Shown: positions 18,834-28,750, counted from the first letter of the stretch. The stretch: DNA of 64,000 nt from Shimia isoporae (GCF_004346865.1 NZ_SMGR01000005.1:1-64000), one strand, 5' to 3'. The notes: generated from the sequence alone by a model not told the origin. Numbers and translations: made by a program.

Positions 18834-19530
18834 TCTTCTGCAGATCGACAACCTGACGCTCCACTATGGCGGCAGTCAGATCCTGAACGGCGTTTCGCTC
18901 GATGCCAAAATCGGCGAAGTCGTCTGCGTTATGGGCACAAACGGCGTCGGAAAAACCAGTCTCCTCAAGGCACTGTCCGGCACTCATGCCCACAGCGGGG
19001 GCACATATACGCTCTCCGGCGAAACTGTCGCAAAAACTTCCGCCCACGCGCTGGCCAAAAACGGCGTCGCCTATGTGCCGCAAGGACGAGAGATTTTTCC
19101 TTTCCTGACTGTCAGGGAGAATTTGGAAACGGGTTTTGCATGCCTGCCGCGCTCCGAACACAGGATTCCTGACGAAATCTTCGACCTGTTCCCAATCCTC
19201 AAAGACTTCCTGTCCCGTCGCGGCGGTGACTTGTCAGGAGGCCAGCAACAACAACTCGCCATTGCCCGTGCCCTGATCACGCGGCCGAAACTCCTGCTGC
19301 TTGACGAGCCAACAGAAGGTATCCAGCCAAACATCATCAAACAAATCGGTGATGTTATCCGACACCTACGCGAACAAGGCGAAATGTGCATCATTCTCGT
19401 CGAACAGTTCTTCGACTTTGCCTATGAGCTTGGGGATCGTTTTGTGGTGATGGACCGGGGCGCCGTGAAGCTCACAGGCACGACTGAAACGATAGCCAAA
19501 GACACGCTCCGGGACGCTGTCTCTGTTTAA
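18823..19530 (+). CDS. urtE: Urea ABC transporter ATP-binding protein UrtE
   Basis: This 235-residue LivF-type ATPase has Walker A GTNGVGKTSLL, signature LSGGQQQQLAIARAL, Walker B LLLLDEPTEGIQP and the UrtE-typical QPNIIKQIGDVI. It powers urea import with UrtD. It starts inside the end of urtD (overlap 18823-18833). The stop overlaps the convergent MATE gene by four bases, so there is no room for a conventional terminator between them. Confidence 0.95.
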   Translation: MADNLLQIDNLTLHYGGSQILNGVSLDAKIGEVVCVMGTNGVGKTSLLKALSGTHAHSGGTYTLSGETVAKTSAHALAKNGVAYVPQGREIFPFLTVRENLETGFACLPRSEHRIPDEIFDLFPILKDFLSRRGGDLSGGQQQQLAIARALITRPKLLLLDEPTEGIQPNIIKQIGDVIRHLREQGEMCIILVEQFFDFAYELGDRFVVMDRGAVKLTGTTETIAKDTLRDAVSV

Positions 19531-20942
19531 CGGTTCTTCACCCGAGAGCCGAAAGAGCCATCTATCGACCCGCTCAAGTTCGGATGATGCGGGTCGACAT
19601 CGCCCGGCTTCGGCAATTTCCCAAACACGCGTTTCACCATGATCCAGCTTACGGCCGCAAAAATCATTCCACCTGCTGCCTGCCCTAACAACACACCTGA
19701 GGCACCGGCGACCTGCGCGCCAAGTATGGCAAACGGCAACGTGCCCACGGTATGCCGCCCCCAGTTCACCCAGGTTGAATAGATCGGGTAGCCCAGATTG
19801 TTAAAGCTGGCATTGCCGACAAAAATGAAACCGTTGAACACCGAAGCCAACGCCAAAGGCCCGCAGAAGAGATAAATCAACACCCGCGTCTCACCTTCCG
19901 CCTGGAACAAGTCGGCAATCGGTGCTCGCAGCACAAACAGAACAGCCGTCATCAAAAGCACATAGACCGCAGTGAACTGAAGCCCCGCGACATAGGCCCC
20001 GCGCACTCGGTTTGTTTTGCCAGCGCCAAAGTTCTGGCCAATGATCGGCCCGATGGCGCCTGAGAGGGCGAAAATCACGGAAAAAGCCACGGGCATAAGT
20101 CGGCCGATCACCGCCATGCCGGCAACTGCATCGGTGCCAAACTGAGCGATCTCACGCACAATGATTGCATTGCCCACAGGTGTCGCCACGTTTGTAAGAA
20201 CCGCAGGTATCGCGATGGCACGCACTGCATGGAAATCTTCGCGCACGTGCGCAGGCGACGGCCGCGCAAACCCGCCGTAAGTCCGGATCGCGGGCAGCAA
20301 CGCGAACGTCATCATTGCAATTCTGGCTGCGACCGACGCAATCGCCGCTCCGTCGAGCCCGAGCCCCACACCAAATATCAGGATCGGGTCCAGAACCGCA
20401 TTCACGATCCCGCCGTACAGTGTTGCCTGCATAGCGCGCCGTGCGTCGCCAAAGGCACGCAGGACCGCCATGCCCGCCATAGCCAACGCCATGACCCACA
20501 TTGTCGGCAGGATGAACCATACATAGCGTACCGCAAGCCTCAGAACTTCATCCTGCGCGCCAAGCGATTTCAGGATCGCCTCGACATTCAACAACACAAG
20601 AACCGGCACCAACAGTCCGACCAGAACACCAAGCGTCGCGACGCTCGTGGCGTATTGCCTCGCTTGCCCTTCCCTCCCGGCGCCGATTTCACGCGCCACA
20701 AGCGAACCGGCGGCAATCGACAGGCCGACATTGATGGAGTTGGTGAAAAATAGCACGGTCGCCGCATAACCCACCGCCGCCGCCAATGCGTCGTTCCCCA
20801 ACATCGCTATGAAGGCCATGTCGACAAAATCGACAGCAAAGATGGCCATCAATCCAATGCTGGTTGTGAGCGACATGCGCGTCACATGTCGCATCAGGCT
20901 GCCTTCAAGAAAGACCGCCGACTTGCCGCTCTGGTTGCTCAC
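19527..20942 (-). CDS. MATE family efflux transporter
   Basis: This 471-residue membrane protein has about twelve helices in two similar halves. The N-terminal VDFVDMAFIAMLGNDALAAA and the GAGREGQARQ loop are typical of MATE cation/drug antiporters, which export organic cations or toxic metabolites using proton or sodium gradients. Its ATG overlaps the stop of the CPA2 antiporter gene (ATGA), so it is co-translated with it. Substrate unknown. Confidence 0.92.
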   Translation of the reverse strand: MSNQSGKSAVFLEGSLMRHVTRMSLTTSIGLMAIFAVDFVDMAFIAMLGNDALAAAVGYAATVLFFTNSINVGLSIAAGSLVAREIGAGREGQARQYATSVATLGVLVGLLVPVLVLLNVEAILKSLGAQDEVLRLAVRYVWFILPTMWVMALAMAGMAVLRAFGDARRAMQATLYGGIVNAVLDPILIFGVGLGLDGAAIASVAARIAMMTFALLPAIRTYGGFARPSPAHVREDFHAVRAIAIPAVLTNVATPVGNAIIVREIAQFGTDAVAGMAVIGRLMPVAFSVIFALSGAIGPIIGQNFGAGKTNRVRGAYVAGLQFTAVYVLLMTAVLFVLRAPIADLFQAEGETRVLIYLFCGPLALASVFNGFIFVGNASFNNLGYPIYSTWVNWGRHTVGTLPFAILGAQVAGASGVLLGQAAGGMIFAAVSWIMVKRVFGKLPKPGDVDPHHPNLSGSIDGSFGSRVKNR

Positions 20943-22951
20943 TCTTGGTCCGCTTCCTGTTCGGCTTTCAGGTCTTCCTTGGTCGGTGGCGTCCAGCCGC
21001 GCTCCGTTCGCATACGGAACGCCTCGCCCTTTCCGGAAAGGATATCGTCGCGCTGATCGATAAACTCTTTCGCTTTGTCGAGGTATTCCTGATTTTCATG
21101 CACGGGAACGCTCGGATCATACACGGAAGCCAGAGCAGCCAGCATGGCGCGGTCATCGTCGACAAACGCGCGCGACAGCATTTCCGCATCAAAGGCGTGC
21201 ATACCCATCTCTTCATAGGCAGATCGCCCAGCACGCACGGCGCTGTCAAAGGTGTCACGGACAATGTGGTCCGCTCCCGCTGCGTAGAGCTCGTAAACAT
21301 GGTGACGGTCCACTGCGCGCGCGACAATCGGTAGGCTCGAGTGCTCGTGCTTCACATGACGCACAATCTCGGTCGCGGCATCGCGTTCGTCAATTGCCAC
21401 CACCAGCAGTCTCGCCTCGTGGATTCCCGCGGCATGCAACAAATCGGCCCGTGTCGCATCGCCAAAGAACACCTTCACACCAAACCGGCGAAGACGCTCC
21501 AACTGCACCGACGAATAGTCCAGTACCGTTGTCTCGTAGCCTGCCGATCTCATCATACGATTCACAACGCCACCAAAGCGGCCATGACCAGCGATAATGA
21601 TCTGGCCGGTTTCGTCGATCTCGTCCGGTTCCTTTTCCTCTCCGCCGGACACCCGCGGCAGGATGACCTTTTCATAAAGAATGAACAGCAGAGGTGTCAG
21701 CATCATCGACAACGCCACCACCAGCAAAAGCTGGTCTGCGATGTCCTGCGGGATCACGTTGTTCGCCACCGTGAAGGACAGAAGCACAAAACCAAACTCG
21801 CCTGCCTGCGCCAGCCCCAGTCCGAACAGGTACTTGTCGCCACCGCGCAGCTTAAAGATATAGGCCAACCCAAAGAGCACGAGCGCCTTGAGTGCCATCA
21901 AGCCAAGCGTCAATCCGAGGAACAAACCGAAACTTTCAAATAGGACGCCAAAATTTACGGCAGCACCAACGGTCATAAAGAAAAGACCCAGCAGCAATCC
22001 CCTGAACGGGTCGATGTCACTTTCCAGCTCGTGCCTGTATTCGCTGTTGGCAAGCACCACCCCGGCAAGGAAAGTCCCCAACGCTGGGGACAACCCTACC
22101 AGTGTCATCAAAAGCGCAATGCCGATCACGAACATCAACGCCATTGCCACAAACAATTCCCGCAGGTTCGCCATTGCAACGAAACGAAACGCGGGCGTCG
22201 TCAGGAATGCACCGCCCACGACAACCCCTGCTATTGCCGCAATTGTGGCCAGAGTCGCCTGCCACGCGGGCAATCCTTCGACCAGATTGATGTTCATTCC
22301 GTGGCCGCCGCCGTGATCATCGCTGTGCGCTTCGTCGTGGCCATCGCCGTGGTCGTCGTGATGCGCATCACCTTGCGCAGACTCGGCCACCACTTCCGTT
22401 CCGTGACCCGCAACATGGGTACCGACATCTGACATTTCCGGCATCGCCAGCAACGGAATCAGCGCCAACATCGGAATGACGGCAATGTCCTGAAACAACA
22501 GCACCGAAAAGCTGGCCTGACCACCGTCCGATTTCATCAGGCCTTTCTCGTTCAGCGTCTGCAGAACAATCGCTGTCGACGACAACGCAAGAACCAGACC
22601 GCAGGCCAGAGCAACGGTCCATGTCAAACCAAAGAACATCGACACGCCCATGACCAATGCGGTTGTCACACCCACTTGAAGCCCGCCAAGCCCCAACAGG
22701 CGGTGACGCATCTGCCAAAGCATCTTGGGCTCAAGTTCCAACCCAACGAGAAACAGCATCATCACGACGCCGAACTCGGCGAAGTGCTGGATCGCCACGA
22801 CGTCAACATTCAAGGTTGCAAGGATTGGGCTGATGACCACTCCAGCAATCAAGTAGCCAAGAACCGAGCCTAGCCCCAGCCTCGAGGCGATCGGAACAGC
22901 CGCTACGCCGGCAACCAGAAAGACAAAGGCAAGTACAAGAAAATCAGTCAT
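20939..22951 (-). CDS. CPA2 monovalent cation:proton antiporter (KefB/KefC type) with His-rich insert
   Basis: This 670-residue protein has an N-terminal Na+/H+ exchanger-like domain (about residues 1-165 and 225-420, including FGVVMMLFLVGLELEP) and a C-terminal RCK/TrkA-N domain (about 455-570, nucleotide-binding GHGRFGGVVNRMM). Kef systems release potassium in response to electrophile-glutathione adducts. Between the two membrane halves, residues 179-219 form a loop with nine histidines alternating with Asp and Gly, which is not part of canonical KefC. The KefF-like gene lies three bases upstream, as in the kefFC operon of enteric bacteria. Confidence 0.92.
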   Translation of the reverse strand: MTDFLVLAFVFLVAGVAAVPIASRLGLGSVLGYLIAGVVISPILATLNVDVVAIQHFAEFGVVMMLFLVGLELEPKMLWQMRHRLLGLGGLQVGVTTALVMGVSMFFGLTWTVALACGLVLALSSTAIVLQTLNEKGLMKSDGGQASFSVLLFQDIAVIPMLALIPLLAMPEMSDVGTHVAGHGTEVVAESAQGDAHHDDHGDGHDEAHSDDHGGGHGMNINLVEGLPAWQATLATIAAIAGVVVGGAFLTTPAFRFVAMANLRELFVAMALMFVIGIALLMTLVGLSPALGTFLAGVVLANSEYRHELESDIDPFRGLLLGLFFMTVGAAVNFGVLFESFGLFLGLTLGLMALKALVLFGLAYIFKLRGGDKYLFGLGLAQAGEFGFVLLSFTVANNVIPQDIADQLLLVVALSMMLTPLLFILYEKVILPRVSGGEEKEPDEIDETGQIIIAGHGRFGGVVNRMMRSAGYETTVLDYSSVQLERLRRFGVKVFFGDATRADLLHAAGIHEARLLVVAIDERDAATEIVRHVKHEHSSLPIVARAVDRHHVYELYAAGADHIVRDTFDSAVRAGRSAYEEMGMHAFDAEMLSRAFVDDDRAMLAALASVYDPSVPVHENQEYLDKAKEFIDQRDDILSGKGEAFRMRTERGWTPPTKEDLKAEQEADQE

Positions 22952-22954
22952 CGC

Positions 22955-23554
22955 TTATGCCCCTTCCAACACCGACGGAATACTGTCGAAATACAGACAT
23001 TCTGCAGCCTCTGCTTTCTCAAGATCGACCCGGTCATCGCGCAGTCCCGACAAAAGGTCGGCGAACCCCGCTGCATGTGGCCCGGGGTCTGCTCTGAGTG
23101 CATTGTGAAACACATATGGTGCGGCGAACCGCATCTTGCTCAGTCGGGCGGTTTGTTCAAAAGGCGTGAGAAACGTCCGCAAGCTGAAATGCTGGTATCC
23201 ACCCTCGGAGTAAGCATCCTCCGGTCCAGCTGCCGTCACGGCCAACATCATCCATTTGCCACGCAGTTTGTCCCCGTCCTTGCCATAGGCAAATCCATGT
23301 TCCAGCGTCAGGTCTATCCATTCCTTCAACAGCGAAGGCGCGGAATACCAGAAAATAGGAAACTGAAAGACGATAACATCGTGATCCAGAAGCAGTTTCT
23401 GCTCTTTGTCGATATTGATATTGTGGCGCGGATAATTGGCGTAAAGATCTACACGCGTAACACCTTCAACGGCTTGTGCCGCATCCCACATCGCCTTGTT
23501 GGCATGGGAAAACCTGTGGCCGGGATGGGCGTAGTAGTGGATGACTTTGGCCAT
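22955..23554 (-). CDS. NAD(P)H quinone oxidoreductase, KefF-like (flavodoxin fold)
   Basis: This 199-residue flavoprotein of the NQO1/KefF family has N-terminal KVIHYYAHPGHRFSHANKAMW for FMN phosphate binding and FQFPIFWYSAPSLLKEWID for the flavin-ring region. I place the start at 23554, which has GGAGG upstream. A longer frame to 23647 adds a basic tail without support. KefF activates KefC and also reduces quinones. The adjacency to the antiporter supports this role in electrophile defence. Confidence 0.9.
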   Translation of the reverse strand: MAKVIHYYAHPGHRFSHANKAMWDAAQAVEGVTRVDLYANYPRHNINIDKEQKLLLDHDVIVFQFPIFWYSAPSLLKEWIDLTLEHGFAYGKDGDKLRGKWMMLAVTAAGPEDAYSEGGYQHFSLRTFLTPFEQTARLSKMRFAAPYVFHNALRADPGPHAAGFADLLSGLRDDRVDLEKAEAAECLYFDSIPSVLEGA

Positions 23555-23670
23555 GAAACCTCCATTGTTCACCGAAGGCCAAGGCCTCCCATGCGGCTTC
23601 ATGTCCCCACCACAAAACCTGTTCGCTTTCTTTTTGATAAGCGGCACAGGAAGTCAGGGCAAGCATGTCA

Positions 23671-23693
23671 GACGCGCAGGCAACCTGCGCGTC
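23671..23693 (-). terminator. Hairpin after the creatinase gene
   Basis: A perfect 10-base-pair stem (GACGCGCAGG / CCTGCGCGTC) with a three-base loop lies 13 bases beyond the creatinase stop. There is no clear T-run. It plausibly ends the creatinase/Pot operon before the kefF-like gene. Confidence 0.6.
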
Positions 23694-23705
23694 CGCATAG
23701 ATCAC

Positions 23706-24923
23706 CTACCGGTCAATGATGTTGTGGCCCGGTCCGTATGGAAAGCCTGTGATATTCTCAGCGCCATCTTCCTCGACCACCAGAATATCATGCTCCCGGT
23801 ATCCGCCCGCGCCCGCGACGCCTTCCGGCACCCATATCATCGGCTCGATCGACACAACCATGCCCGGCTCCAACACGGTGTCGATGTCTTCCCGCAGTTC
23901 CAAACCTGCCTCGCGACCGTAGTAGTGGCTCAACACACCAAAGCTGTGGCCATAGCCAAACGACCGATACTGCAACAGATTTTCGCTTTCAAAAAAGCGG
24001 TTAATCTCGGCGGTGATACCAGAACACGTCGCCCCCGGCTTTATGAGGCTCAAACCCAACTCATGCGCCGCCACGTTGGCCTCCCAAAGGCGCAGGCTCT
24101 CTTTGTCCGGCTCTCCGCAGAAAAGCGTTCTCTCCAACGCAGTGTAATAGCCGGAGATCATCGGAAACGTGTTGAGTGACAGGATATCGCCCTTCTCCAA
24201 CACACGCTTGGTCACAGGGTTGTGCGCGCCGTCCGTGTTGATACCGGACTGGAACCAAACCCACGTGTCACGATATTCCGCATCCGGATACGCACGAGCT
24301 ATCTCTTCCTCCATTGCATCCCGGCCCGCTATGGCAATTTCGATTTCAGTCGCGCCTTCACGTATTGCTGCGTGAATAGCGGCTCCCCCGACATCCGCCG
24401 TGCGCGCACCGCCCTTAATCAAGGCAATCTCTTCCGGCGACTTCACCATTCGCGCGCGCATCGTATCCGGCGCCACGTCCACCAGGTCGGCCTCAAGAAA
24501 CTCGACGGCCATGTCTCGTTGCGCCAGCGTCAGGTGATCGTTTTCCACGCCAACACGCTTTGCACCGCCCACAAGTGACGCCACCGCACGCCAGTAGTTG
24601 TTACGCTGCCAGTCTGTGTAGATCACATTGCCTTCAACTGAGCGCCGCCAAGGCTGGCCGGCGTCAATATTGGCCGAAACCGTCGTGCAATCGTCCATTG
24701 TCACAACGCAGCCGTATGGGCGTCCGAAAGCACAATAGAGAAAGCCGGAATAATAAGCGATGTTGTGCATCGACGTCAGCAACACTACGGGAATGTCCCG
24801 TGCGCGCATTATGGCCCTCAACCCTTCAAGGCGACGGGCGTATTCGGCCTTGCTGAAGGGAAGCGGCGCTTTTTCACCGTTTGGCCGGTTAAAGAACTCT
24901 GGGCGGTTGGAAAGGTCTGTCAT
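23706..24923 (-). CDS. Creatinase (creatine amidinohydrolase, M24 family)
   Basis: This 405-residue homodimer-type enzyme would hydrolyse creatine to sarcosine and urea. It matches the Pseudomonas creatinase along its whole length. The catalytic His232 equivalent is His234 in TDGAHNPVT, Glu264 sits in ALERTLF, His326 in FGYGHSFG, Glu360 in SIEPMI, and His378 in GGYREHDI. As in true creatinase, the two metal-ligand aspartates of M24 peptidases are lost (Asn in LSLNTF), fitting a metal-free hydrolase. The second of two adjacent ATGs (24923) has the better AGGAG spacing. It closes an operon with a Pot-type importer that may bring in creatine or a related guanidino compound. Urea made here could feed nitrogen metabolism. 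Confidence 0.92.
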   Translation of the reverse strand: MTDLSNRPEFFNRPNGEKAPLPFSKAEYARRLEGLRAIMRARDIPVVLLTSMHNIAYYSGFLYCAFGRPYGCVVTMDDCTTVSANIDAGQPWRRSVEGNVIYTDWQRNNYWRAVASLVGGAKRVGVENDHLTLAQRDMAVEFLEADLVDVAPDTMRARMVKSPEEIALIKGGARTADVGGAAIHAAIREGATEIEIAIAGRDAMEEEIARAYPDAEYRDTWVWFQSGINTDGAHNPVTKRVLEKGDILSLNTFPMISGYYTALERTLFCGEPDKESLRLWEANVAAHELGLSLIKPGATCSGITAEINRFFESENLLQYRSFGYGHSFGVLSHYYGREAGLELREDIDTVLEPGMVVSIEPMIWVPEGVAGAGGYREHDILVVEEDGAENITGFPYGPGHNIIDR

Positions 24924-25082
24924 CATGCTCTCCTGTCCGGGCCGAACAGTATGCCCGGCCACAAAGTCCCGGCGTTCAGGACAAGGCGGCCTCGACATGC
25001 GAGGACCATGCTGTCCGCTCCCCCGCGACGCCATCGCGGCCGGACACCATACACCACTGGCTATGTCAGCCTGTGTTTCAGG

Positions 25083-26294
25083 TCAAGATGGGCTCATTCC
25101 ACGCAAGCGCTCGGACCGGCGACGCAACATTTCTACGGTCGCCAAAAGCAGGATAGAAATTACGACAAGGATTGTCGCAACAGCCAGAATAGTCGGACTG
25201 ATCTGTTCGCGCAGACCCGTAAACATTTGCCACGGCAGCGTCTTCTGGCTGGCCGAGCCAACGAACAGGACGACCACGACTTCATCAAACGAAGTGATGA
25301 AAGCAAACAGGCCTCCGGAAATCACACCTGGCAGGATCAGAGGCATTTGAACGCGGAAGAAGGTCGTGACCGGGCTCGCTCCCATATTCGCAGCCGCACG
25401 GGTCAACGAATGATCGAACCCCACGAGCGTTGCGGTTACAGTGATAATCACGAAGGGAATGCCTAAGACCGCGTGCGCAAGGATCACTTTTACATACCCC
25501 ACAAAGGTCTTGTTCAAACCGAGAGAGCCTTCCAGCCAATTGCCGATGTCGCTGTAAAAAAAGAACATGCCGGTTGCTGAAATGATCAGGGGAACGATCA
25601 TTGGAGAAATCAGGACAGCCATAATGGCCCGCCGACCCGGCACATGGCTCTGGCTCAGCCCTATCGCTGCCAACGTGCCAAGGCTCACCGAGATAATCGT
25701 CGCAATCGGTGCGATAATCAGCGAGTTCTTGAAGCTCCGCTGCCACTCGTTGTTGGTAAAGAAGTCGCGATAATGTTTTAGCGAGTAGCCTTCTGCCTCG
25801 AAGCGCAGCATCTCGGGTGTAAAGGTAAAGAAGTCCTGCGCATTGAAGCTCAATGGCATCACCACAAGGATCGGCGTGATCAGGAAGACAAAAATCGCGC
25901 CGCAGATTACCCGGAAAGTGTAGTGCCAAAGAACCTGCCCACCTGTCAGGTAAGGCAGCAGTTTCGCGCGGTAGCGGCCTTCATAAAGCCAATAGGTGAA
26001 CCAATGGATGAAGGCACCGTAGAATATGCCAACAAAGACGGCAGGCAGCCCACCCATCATCGCACCCAGACCGGCGAAAACAGCCAAGGTCACCGTCTGA
26101 GCACGCCGCTCGTTCTTGAACAGATTGACATAGCAAAGAGCGCCAACGACAGCCATCACGGCTCCGATCAGAACTCCCAACAGGCCGGACCCGTTGGCCG
26201 TGCCCACAAAGAGTCCGAAGAAACCACCCGCCAGGGCAACACTGGGCAGAACCAAAGACATCGGTTTGCGTGAAATCGGAGTGAGTGAAGCCAT
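25083..26294 (-). CDS. ABC transporter permease, PotC-like
   Basis: This 403-residue inner-membrane permease has extra N-terminal hydrophobic segments (about 1-125) before the standard type I importer domain. The EAA loop is seen as RAAANMGASPVTTFFRVQMPL near residue 310 (shortened: AANMGASP). PotC/YdcV-type permeases import polyamines or other cations with PotB. It lies five bases after the PotB-like gene. The N-terminal region of about 130 residues is longer than in E. coli PotC. Confidence 0.9.
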   Translation of the reverse strand: MASLTPISRKPMSLVLPSVALAGGFFGLFVGTANGSGLLGVLIGAVMAVVGALCYVNLFKNERRAQTVTLAVFAGLGAMMGGLPAVFVGIFYGAFIHWFTYWLYEGRYRAKLLPYLTGGQVLWHYTFRVICGAIFVFLITPILVVMPLSFNAQDFFTFTPEMLRFEAEGYSLKHYRDFFTNNEWQRSFKNSLIIAPIATIISVSLGTLAAIGLSQSHVPGRRAIMAVLISPMIVPLIISATGMFFFYSDIGNWLEGSLGLNKTFVGYVKVILAHAVLGIPFVIITVTATLVGFDHSLTRAAANMGASPVTTFFRVQMPLILPGVISGGLFAFITSFDEVVVVLFVGSASQKTLPWQMFTGLREQISPTILAVATILVVISILLLATVEMLRRRSERLRGMSPS

Positions 26295-26299
26295 TGTGT

Positions 26300-27571
26300 T
26301 TACCCCAATTTCACGTTGTCGATGCCGACGATCTTGTCATAGCACCAGTAGAGCAACAGAACGACGCCTAGCAGGATCGTCCCCAAAGCCGCTGCCAGAC
26401 CCCAATTCAGCGAACTGGAGATATGGTAGGCGATCCGGTTCGAGATAAAGACACCCTTGGTGCCGCCAACGATTTCAGGCGTGATGTAATAGCCAATCGC
26501 AAGGATGAACACGAGGATCGAACCCGCCCCGATACCCGGCACTGACAGCGGGAAGTATACCCGCCAGAAAGCCGTCCAGTTGGTCGCGCCCATAGACTTC
26601 GCCGCGCGCAAATATGTCGGCTGGATCGTGCGCATCACCGAGTACATAGGCAGTATCATGAAAGGCAGCAGAATATGGGTCATCGCAATGATCGTGCCCG
26701 TCGCGTTGTTAATCAGGGCCAGGCGACTGTCATCCGCAACCAATCCCAACCACACGAGCGTTTCGTTGATCACACCCTGTTGTTGCAACATCACTTTCCA
26801 AGCCGAGGTGCGTACAAGCAGCGACGTCCAGAACGGCAATAACACAAGGATCATCAACATATTCGCGGTTCTCGCAGGCAAATTCGCCAGAAGCCACGCA
26901 ACCGGATAAGCCAGCAATATGCAGCTACACGTGATGATCAGCGACATGATCAAAGTCCGCTGGAACAGCTTGATTAGGATACGCTTGTCTTCGGGCTGCA
27001 CTTGAGCGCCCTCTGGTGTACGGCGCATATCAACCGCGTTCAGGAAATAGCCGTTGGTGATCTTAACAGAGTGGGTTTTGATCACGGCCCAGGTCTCCGC
27101 CTCTCCCCATTTCTTGTCGATATCTATCAACTTTTCCTTGAAAGGCGCGTCTTCGGCTGGGTCCAACCGCTTGATCTTGCGGCCAGACTTCCGGAACAGA
27201 GACGACATTCCGGTCTGCTCATAGTTCAGGCGGGTACCGAGTTTGGTGTGTTCCTTGTTTTCGATGGCCACGACCATGTCAGCAACAAACGCCTGATAGA
27301 CCGGTTCGTCCGGTGCTTCGCCGCTTTCAACATCCCAATCCTGCAACGCGACCACCGTCAAAGGCAGCGTTTGAGAAACCATCCCGTTCTCCACAGAACG
27401 GAACAACATCGACCCGATTGGAATGATGAAAGAGACCAAGACAAAGATCAGGAGCGGAGCAATGAGCGCCATCGCGCGCATTTTCTGAACTCGCAAAGAC
27501 CGGGCAAGGCTGCGTTTCAGCGGCGTGCCATCTGCGGCCAATACCGGACCCGACTGGGTTGCATCGCTCAT
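26300..27571 (-). CDS. ABC transporter permease, PotB-like
   Basis: This permease of about 423 residues has an N-terminal helix, a large external loop of about 150 residues, and then the core permease helices. The EAA-like motif is AAKSMGATNWTAFWRVYFPL (about residues 310-330). I prefer the ATG at 27571 (MSDATQSG) over 27610. The large loop after helix 1 is common in the rhizobial/roseobacter PotB-like permeases paired with D-type binding proteins. It follows the binding protein after a strong hairpin. Confidence 0.9.
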   Translation of the reverse strand: MSDATQSGPVLAADGTPLKRSLARSLRVQKMRAMALIAPLLIFVLVSFIIPIGSMLFRSVENGMVSQTLPLTVVALQDWDVESGEAPDEPVYQAFVADMVVAIENKEHTKLGTRLNYEQTGMSSLFRKSGRKIKRLDPAEDAPFKEKLIDIDKKWGEAETWAVIKTHSVKITNGYFLNAVDMRRTPEGAQVQPEDKRILIKLFQRTLIMSLIITCSCILLAYPVAWLLANLPARTANMLMILVLLPFWTSLLVRTSAWKVMLQQQGVINETLVWLGLVADDSRLALINNATGTIIAMTHILLPFMILPMYSVMRTIQPTYLRAAKSMGATNWTAFWRVYFPLSVPGIGAGSILVFILAIGYYITPEIVGGTKGVFISNRIAYHISSSLNWGLAAALGTILLGVVLLLYWCYDKIVGIDNVKLG

Positions 27572-27622
27572 ATTTCTGATCCCGTTGATTTTTCGCGGTG
27601 GTTTGTCCACCGTCGGTTTGGT

Positions 27623-27649
27623 CTGAGGGGGCAGAACCCGCCCCCTCAG
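27623..27649 (-). terminator. Hairpin between Pot-type binding protein and permease genes
   Basis: A perfect 10-base-pair stem (CTGAGGGGGC / GCCCCCTCAG) with a seven-base loop starts 12 bases after the stop of the binding protein. It is GC-rich with no T-run, so a stabilising or partly terminating role is likely. Confidence 0.72.
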
Positions 27650-27661
27650 GAAGTTTTGCGA

Positions 27662-28750
27662 TTACTTAGCCAGCCACGCCTGGAACTTCGCGTCGATGTC
27701 GTCGCGATAGTCAGCCCAGAACTCGTAGTTGTAGAGGAACGTGTTCTTGGCGTTTTCAGGATCGGTCGGCATATGCGGTGCCATGTCGATGCCCAGGTCA
27801 GCGTGCTTGCCAACAAGCGGAGCGGAAGACGCGCGGGCCGGACCGTAGGAGATGTATTTCGCCTGATCCGCAAGGCGCTGGGTGTCAGTCGCGAACATGA
27901 TGTAGTCAAGCGCGCGTGCTTTGCGTTCATCTGACAAGCCTGCCGGAATGATCCAACCGTCAAGGTCAAACACCTGCGCGTCCCAAAGCATCGCCACCGG
28001 CTGCTTCTGCTCTTCGATCACAGAGAACAGACGACCGTTGTAGGTCGAGCCCATGATAACTTCGCCATCTGCCAGAAGCTGCGGCGTGTCTGCACCTGCA
28101 GACCACCAGATCACGTCGTCCTTGATGGTGTCGAGTTTGGCCAGAGCCTGATCCTGACCTTCCGGAGTCGCCAGAACGTCATAGACGTCTTCCTTCGCAA
28201 CGCCGTCACACAGCAGAGCCCATTCCATATTGTTGATCGGACGTTTCTCGAGCGAACGCTTGCCCGGGTAAGTCGCGGTGTCGAACACAGCGCAGATTTC
28301 TGTCGGCGCAGTATCACCTACGAGGTCGGTGCGGTAACCGAAGGTGGTCGAATATACGATCTGCGGAATAAAGCACTCGGACACCAGCAGGTCACCGAAG
28401 TCTTCGGATGCCGAGGTGCCATCTGGCGCCGCTGCCAGCTGCGTATCCGGATCGATTTCCATCGCCAGACCCTCGTCACACAGACGGATCGCATCTGCAG
28501 CCACAACATCCACAACATCCCATGTGACGTTGCCGGCTTCATCCATCGCGCGCAGCTTGGCCACTGCTTCGGCAGAGCTGTCGTCGTTGATGATGGTCAC
28601 GCCAGTCTTTTCGGAATAGGGCTCGTGATACGCCCGCAGTTGCGACTTGGAATAAGCACCGCCCCAGGAGACGATAGTCATTTCTTCCGCGATGGCGGCA
28701 GGTGCCACCAGAGCGGTTGTGACGGCAAGAGCTGTCAGTTTGGTTTTCAT
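27662..28750 (-). CDS. ABC transporter substrate-binding protein, PotD-like
   Basis: This 362-residue periplasmic binding protein has a signal peptide ending PAAIAEE and then EMTIVSWGGAYSKSQ, the usual opening of the spermidine/putrescine-binding group (SBP type 2). ATG at 28750 has AAGGAG eight bases upstream, better than the GTG three codons earlier. It lies between the ATPase and permease genes of the same importer. The creatinase and ammonia-lyase genes in this operon suggest a small nitrogenous cation such as creatine or another guanidino/diamino compound rather than a classic polyamine, by inference. Confidence 0.92.
   Translation of the reverse strand: MKTKLTALAVTTALVAPAAIAEEMTIVSWGGAYSKSQLRAYHEPYSEKTGVTIINDDSSAEAVAKLRAMDEAGNVTWDVVDVVAADAIRLCDEGLAMEIDPDTQLAAAPDGTSASEDFGDLLVSECFIPQIVYSTTFGYRTDLVGDTAPTEICAVFDTATYPGKRSLEKRPINNMEWALLCDGVAKEDVYDVLATPEGQDQALAKLDTIKDDVIWWSAGADTPQLLADGEVIMGSTYNGRLFSVIEEQKQPVAMLWDAQVFDLDGWIIPAGLSDERKARALDYIMFATDTQRLADQAKYISYGPARASSAPLVGKHADLGIDMAPHMPTDPENAKNTFLYNYEFWADYRDDIDAKFQAWLAK

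Noticed and set aside
23706-24923. DMSP lyase DddP (also an M24 protein in roseobacters) as identity of this gene
   Set aside because: The sequence matches creatinase along its length, including the TDGAHN and ALERTLF motifs and the loss of metal ligands. DddP keeps metal ligands.
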